From Euzebyella saccharophila (GTDB lineage Bacteria > Bacteroidota > Bacteroidia > Flavobacteriales > Flavobacteriaceae): a stretch of 64,000 nt of DNA. The stretch spans positions 1 to 64,000 of the forward strand of contig NZ_JACYFJ010000001.1 of the NCBI RefSeq assembly GCF_014855495.1, in the 5' to 3' direction. Shown here one piece after another: positions 61,916 to 64,000 of this stretch. The position numbers and the translations under genes are program-made. Below the pieces are notes generated by a model. It saw nothing but the letters and a program-made list of their open reading frames with translations, was not told where the DNA came from and did no database searches. Position 1 is the stretch's first letter. The number at the start of each line of letters is the position of its first letter.

Positions 61916-63691
61916 CTACTCTACAATTTCCATTTTTTTCAACAAAAAGGAAGCATTCATATTTTGGCAAATACCCTTTTTGAACCGGTAGTCAAAATGA
62001 AGTTCATTATCGACTATTTCGGCATCAAAATAATGATTTTCCACTTCGGGCATTTCCTCTGCCACTTCACACAGGCTTAAATCGTGAGTAGCGATAATAC
62101 CCGTAGCTTTAGAGTTCACCAACCGCTCCACAAACTTTCTACTACCCTCGGCCTTATCGGTACTATTGGTTCCTTTCAAGATTTCATCCAGCACAATAAA
62201 ATATTGGTCCTTTTGAATTTCATTGACGATAAATTTGAGTCGCTTTAACTCAGAAAAGAAATAGGATTCATCATCTGTAAGGGAATCTGTAGTTCGCATG
62301 CTCGTAATGAGCTTTATGGGCGAATAGGTAACCTCATCGGCACAAAGGGGAAGACCAGCATTGGCCATTACAATCTGTAAAGAAACCGTTCTTAAGAAAG
62401 TACTTTTTCCCGCCATATTGGCCCCGGTGATGATAAAAAAATGCTCCTTTGCTATTTGAAAATCGTTTAGAACCATCTTTTCAGGATTCAATAAAGGATG
62501 ACCTGCATTCTTGGAGGCTAAAACAACCTTTTGGCTTTCGTTTATATTTGGGTAACTGTACTTTGGGTGGTTAAAAGCAAAATTGCCCAAGCTATTGTAG
62601 GCATCAAACTTTGCCACTGTTTCGAACCATTTCTCGACCGAATCGCCATGTTGGCGCATCCATTTTTCTAAATGAAAGCAATGGTGCAACGTCCTAAGGA
62701 AAAAGCCGTTCGCAAGGATCAAATAAATAAGATTATTGTTTCGGTCGAGACTATTTAGGGAAGCGGAAAATTTGGAAATTAACTTGGAAACCACTTCACC
62801 ATTGGATTTCATTTCCTTCTTAAACTCATTGAGATACGTGGAAGAAAATTCTTTTTCTTCCAATAGCGACAATAATTTTTGATACTGTTGAAACGTACTT
62901 TGCAATTTGGAAGCATCGGTAACCAAACCAGTGATATTCTTGGTATAAGCTCCCGTAATAGCAAAACCAACAACAAACCAGAATAACAAAAGGGATTCCG
63001 GAATCACATCTAGAAAATATAAGGTAAATAGAATGACCGAACCGATTGAAAAAACCAATGGTAAAAACTTCATGTAAGAAGGCACGAAGAATTTATAACT
63101 CTTAAGCCAACTAGCAATAAATTTAGTACTAGTTTCCGTTTTTGTTAACGACGCCGTTGCCGAAAAATGTTGACGCCATTCCGGAATTTGGGCCAATTCT
63201 TTAATGGCTTCCTGCTTCTCTTCAATGCGGTCTATATGATTATTTGTAAGGAGAGAAGCAAATGATTGCGAACCCGAGGTCAAGGTCGTTCTATTGGCAT
63301 ATTGATAAAAGGAACCTTTCCCGAACAAATCAATATCCTGACTATAATAGTGCTCCCCATTTTTAAATTCATCGCCCGCAGGCAAATCATGAAAATCACG
63401 TTTTAAAACCTTTAATTCGACTTCATTGATTTCGATTAGGGCAACCAATAAATTTTTAGCGTATTGAAGGTTACTATGCCGATTTACCAAAACCAAGAAA
63501 AGAATAATGGCCACTAAAACTACGCCTAAAACCAGTCTCGTATTACCATAGACAAAGTATACACCAAAAATAGCAGCGCAAAAAATAGCCAGGCGAACCA
63601 TGCTAGAAACAAACAATTGCTTTTTTACGTTGCTTAACTTCGTCTGATGCTTTGAAATCTGGTTTTTATAGAAGTGCTCCAATTCTTGCAT
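61916..63691 (-). CDS. Membrane-anchored MutS-family ATPase
   Basis: The C-terminal 200 residues are a MutS ATPase domain: Walker A ITGANMAGKSTFLRTV, the SMRTTDSLTDDESYFFSEL signalling segment, Walker B YFIVLDEILKGTNSTDK and IIATHDLSLCEVAEE. A helical MutS core (about 230-370) precedes it, but the mismatch-recognition and connector domains are missing. The N-terminal 75 residues hold two membrane helices (LAIFCAAIFGVYFVYG, VLGVVLVAIILFLVLV) and two more lie near 210-250. It is unlikely to repair mismatches. It abuts the DUF457 gene, sharing a start-stop junction. Confidence 0.88.
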   Translation of the reverse strand: MQELEHFYKNQISKHQTKLSNVKKQLFVSSMVRLAIFCAAIFGVYFVYGNTRLVLGVVLVAIILFLVLVNRHSNLQYAKNLLVALIEINEVELKVLKRDFHDLPAGDEFKNGEHYYSQDIDLFGKGSFYQYANRTTLTSGSQSFASLLTNNHIDRIEEKQEAIKELAQIPEWRQHFSATASLTKTETSTKFIASWLKSYKFFVPSYMKFLPLVFSIGSVILFTLYFLDVIPESLLLFWFVVGFAITGAYTKNITGLVTDASKLQSTFQQYQKLLSLLEEKEFSSTYLNEFKKEMKSNGEVVSKLISKFSASLNSLDRNNNLIYLILANGFFLRTLHHCFHLEKWMRQHGDSVEKWFETVAKFDAYNSLGNFAFNHPKYSYPNINESQKVVLASKNAGHPLLNPEKMVLNDFQIAKEHFFIITGANMAGKSTFLRTVSLQIVMANAGLPLCADEVTYSPIKLITSMRTTDSLTDDESYFFSELKRLKFIVNEIQKDQYFIVLDEILKGTNSTDKAEGSRKFVERLVNSKATGIIATHDLSLCEVAEEMPEVENHYFDAEIVDNELHFDYRFKKGICQNMNASFLLKKMEIVE

Positions 63692-63745
63692 AGGTCAATT
63701 TATCAACAGCTAGCAAAGATACGTCTAAAGAATGGGCAAATAGTT

Positions 63746-63997
63746 TCAAGAATCTTTTAAAATGGAGTGTAACAGGGATATTTGACCCAAATGATAGGTG
63801 TCGTGTTCTATTAATCCCCGGAGCATATACCTGTAATTATAGTTCTCTCCGGAAACGTTTGACTGCAATGAATCATCAGATAAGTGGGCTAAAAGCTCTA
63901 ATATTTTTCTTTGGGAAGCTTCTAACTCGGAGAGTAAATTTTTCCAGTCACTGTCGGATTTGATTTCTACTGCGGGCCAGTCGCTTTCAGTGTTCAT
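63746..63997 (-). CDS. DinB-family four-helix protein, 5' end beyond the window
   Basis: The visible 83 residues cover the C-terminal half of a DinB-like protein (usual length about 150-170): LLSELEASQRKILELLAHLS and then GLIEHDTYHLGQISLLHSIL, where the last conserved histidines bind a metal. The methionine at 63997 lies in an open frame that continues past the window edge, so the gene is partial here. DinB-like proteins in bacteria often act as metal-dependent hydrolases or thiol transferases. Confidence 0.8.
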   Translation of the reverse strand: MNTESDWPAVEIKSDSDWKNLLSELEASQRKILELLAHLSDDSLQSNVSGENYNYRYMLRGLIEHDTYHLGQISLLHSILKDS

Positions 63998-64000
63998 TTC

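Overview
The window is a stretch of chromosome from a member of the Flavobacteriaceae (Bacteroidetes), probably marine. Supporting signs are -7 promoter boxes of the TAnnTTTG type with no Shine-Dalgarno sequences, a SusC/SusD pair, a type IX secretion (T9SS) C-terminal tail, a FadL-like fragment of flavobacterial type, E1 and E2 of the 2-oxoglutarate dehydrogenase complex, and the gene order rplM-rpsI-rpsB-tsf / pyrH-frr. Base composition is moderately AT-rich. The species cannot be fixed from the sequence alone.

Layout. 1-6.6 kb: a cysteine-less thioredoxin, a membrane metallophosphoesterase, cutC, a Tat-exported glycosylasparaginase and polA. 6.6-20 kb: housekeeping. A tiny protein that is almost only a T9SS sorting tail precedes rplM-rpsI, rpsB-tsf (S2 carries a helix-hairpin-helix extension), an opposed M61 peptidase, pyrH-frr, an MMPL-type RND transporter, asnS-rpoN and a membrane protein. 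20-23.4 kb: an energy-transduction operon exbB-unknown-exbD-exbD, followed by an outer-membrane barrel gene; then tRNA-Ser(GGA). 23.4-34.4 kb: ansA-tatD, a retropepsin-like protein, sucA-sucB, then galE, a DegT aminotransferase and waaA/kdtA, which suggest surface glycan and lipid A-core synthesis. 34.4-42 kb: a sugar porter, a 43-residue membrane peptide, and a compact five-gene cluster of three FemAB/GNAT-like acyltransferases around an MBOAT O-acyltransferase and its SGNH partner. This cluster is the best candidate for an undescribed surface-modification pathway. 42-50.4 kb: a small polysaccharide-utilisation-like locus (SusC, SusD, two-domain DUF1080 lipoprotein, Tat-exported Gfo/Idh/MocA oxidoreductase) whose enzymes fit 3-keto-glycoside chemistry, with LacI-type dyads far upstream. 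50.4-55.5 kb: a lone siroheme-synthase-type dehydrogenase, a type-B carboxylesterase, a scar made of two truncated genes around IS21-like terminal repeats, tRNA-Leu(UAG) with two decayed tandem derivatives, an M20 dipeptidase, and a heptanucleotide repeat that begins in its stop codon. 55.5-64 kb: a PhnA-like protein, a small membrane protein, a BlaI/BlaR1-type regulator pair with two operators sitting on the -7 boxes, a DUF4407 protein, an orphan HPt protein, a DUF457-type hydrolase coupled to a membrane-anchored MutS-like ATPase, and a DinB-like gene cut by the window edge.

Start codons were moved downstream of the longest open frame where signal peptides, -7 boxes or operators demanded it: metallophosphoesterase, M61 peptidase, FemAB-like gene, SusD, carboxylesterase, blaI and blaR1. 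All functional names are by recognition of motifs; no database search was run.
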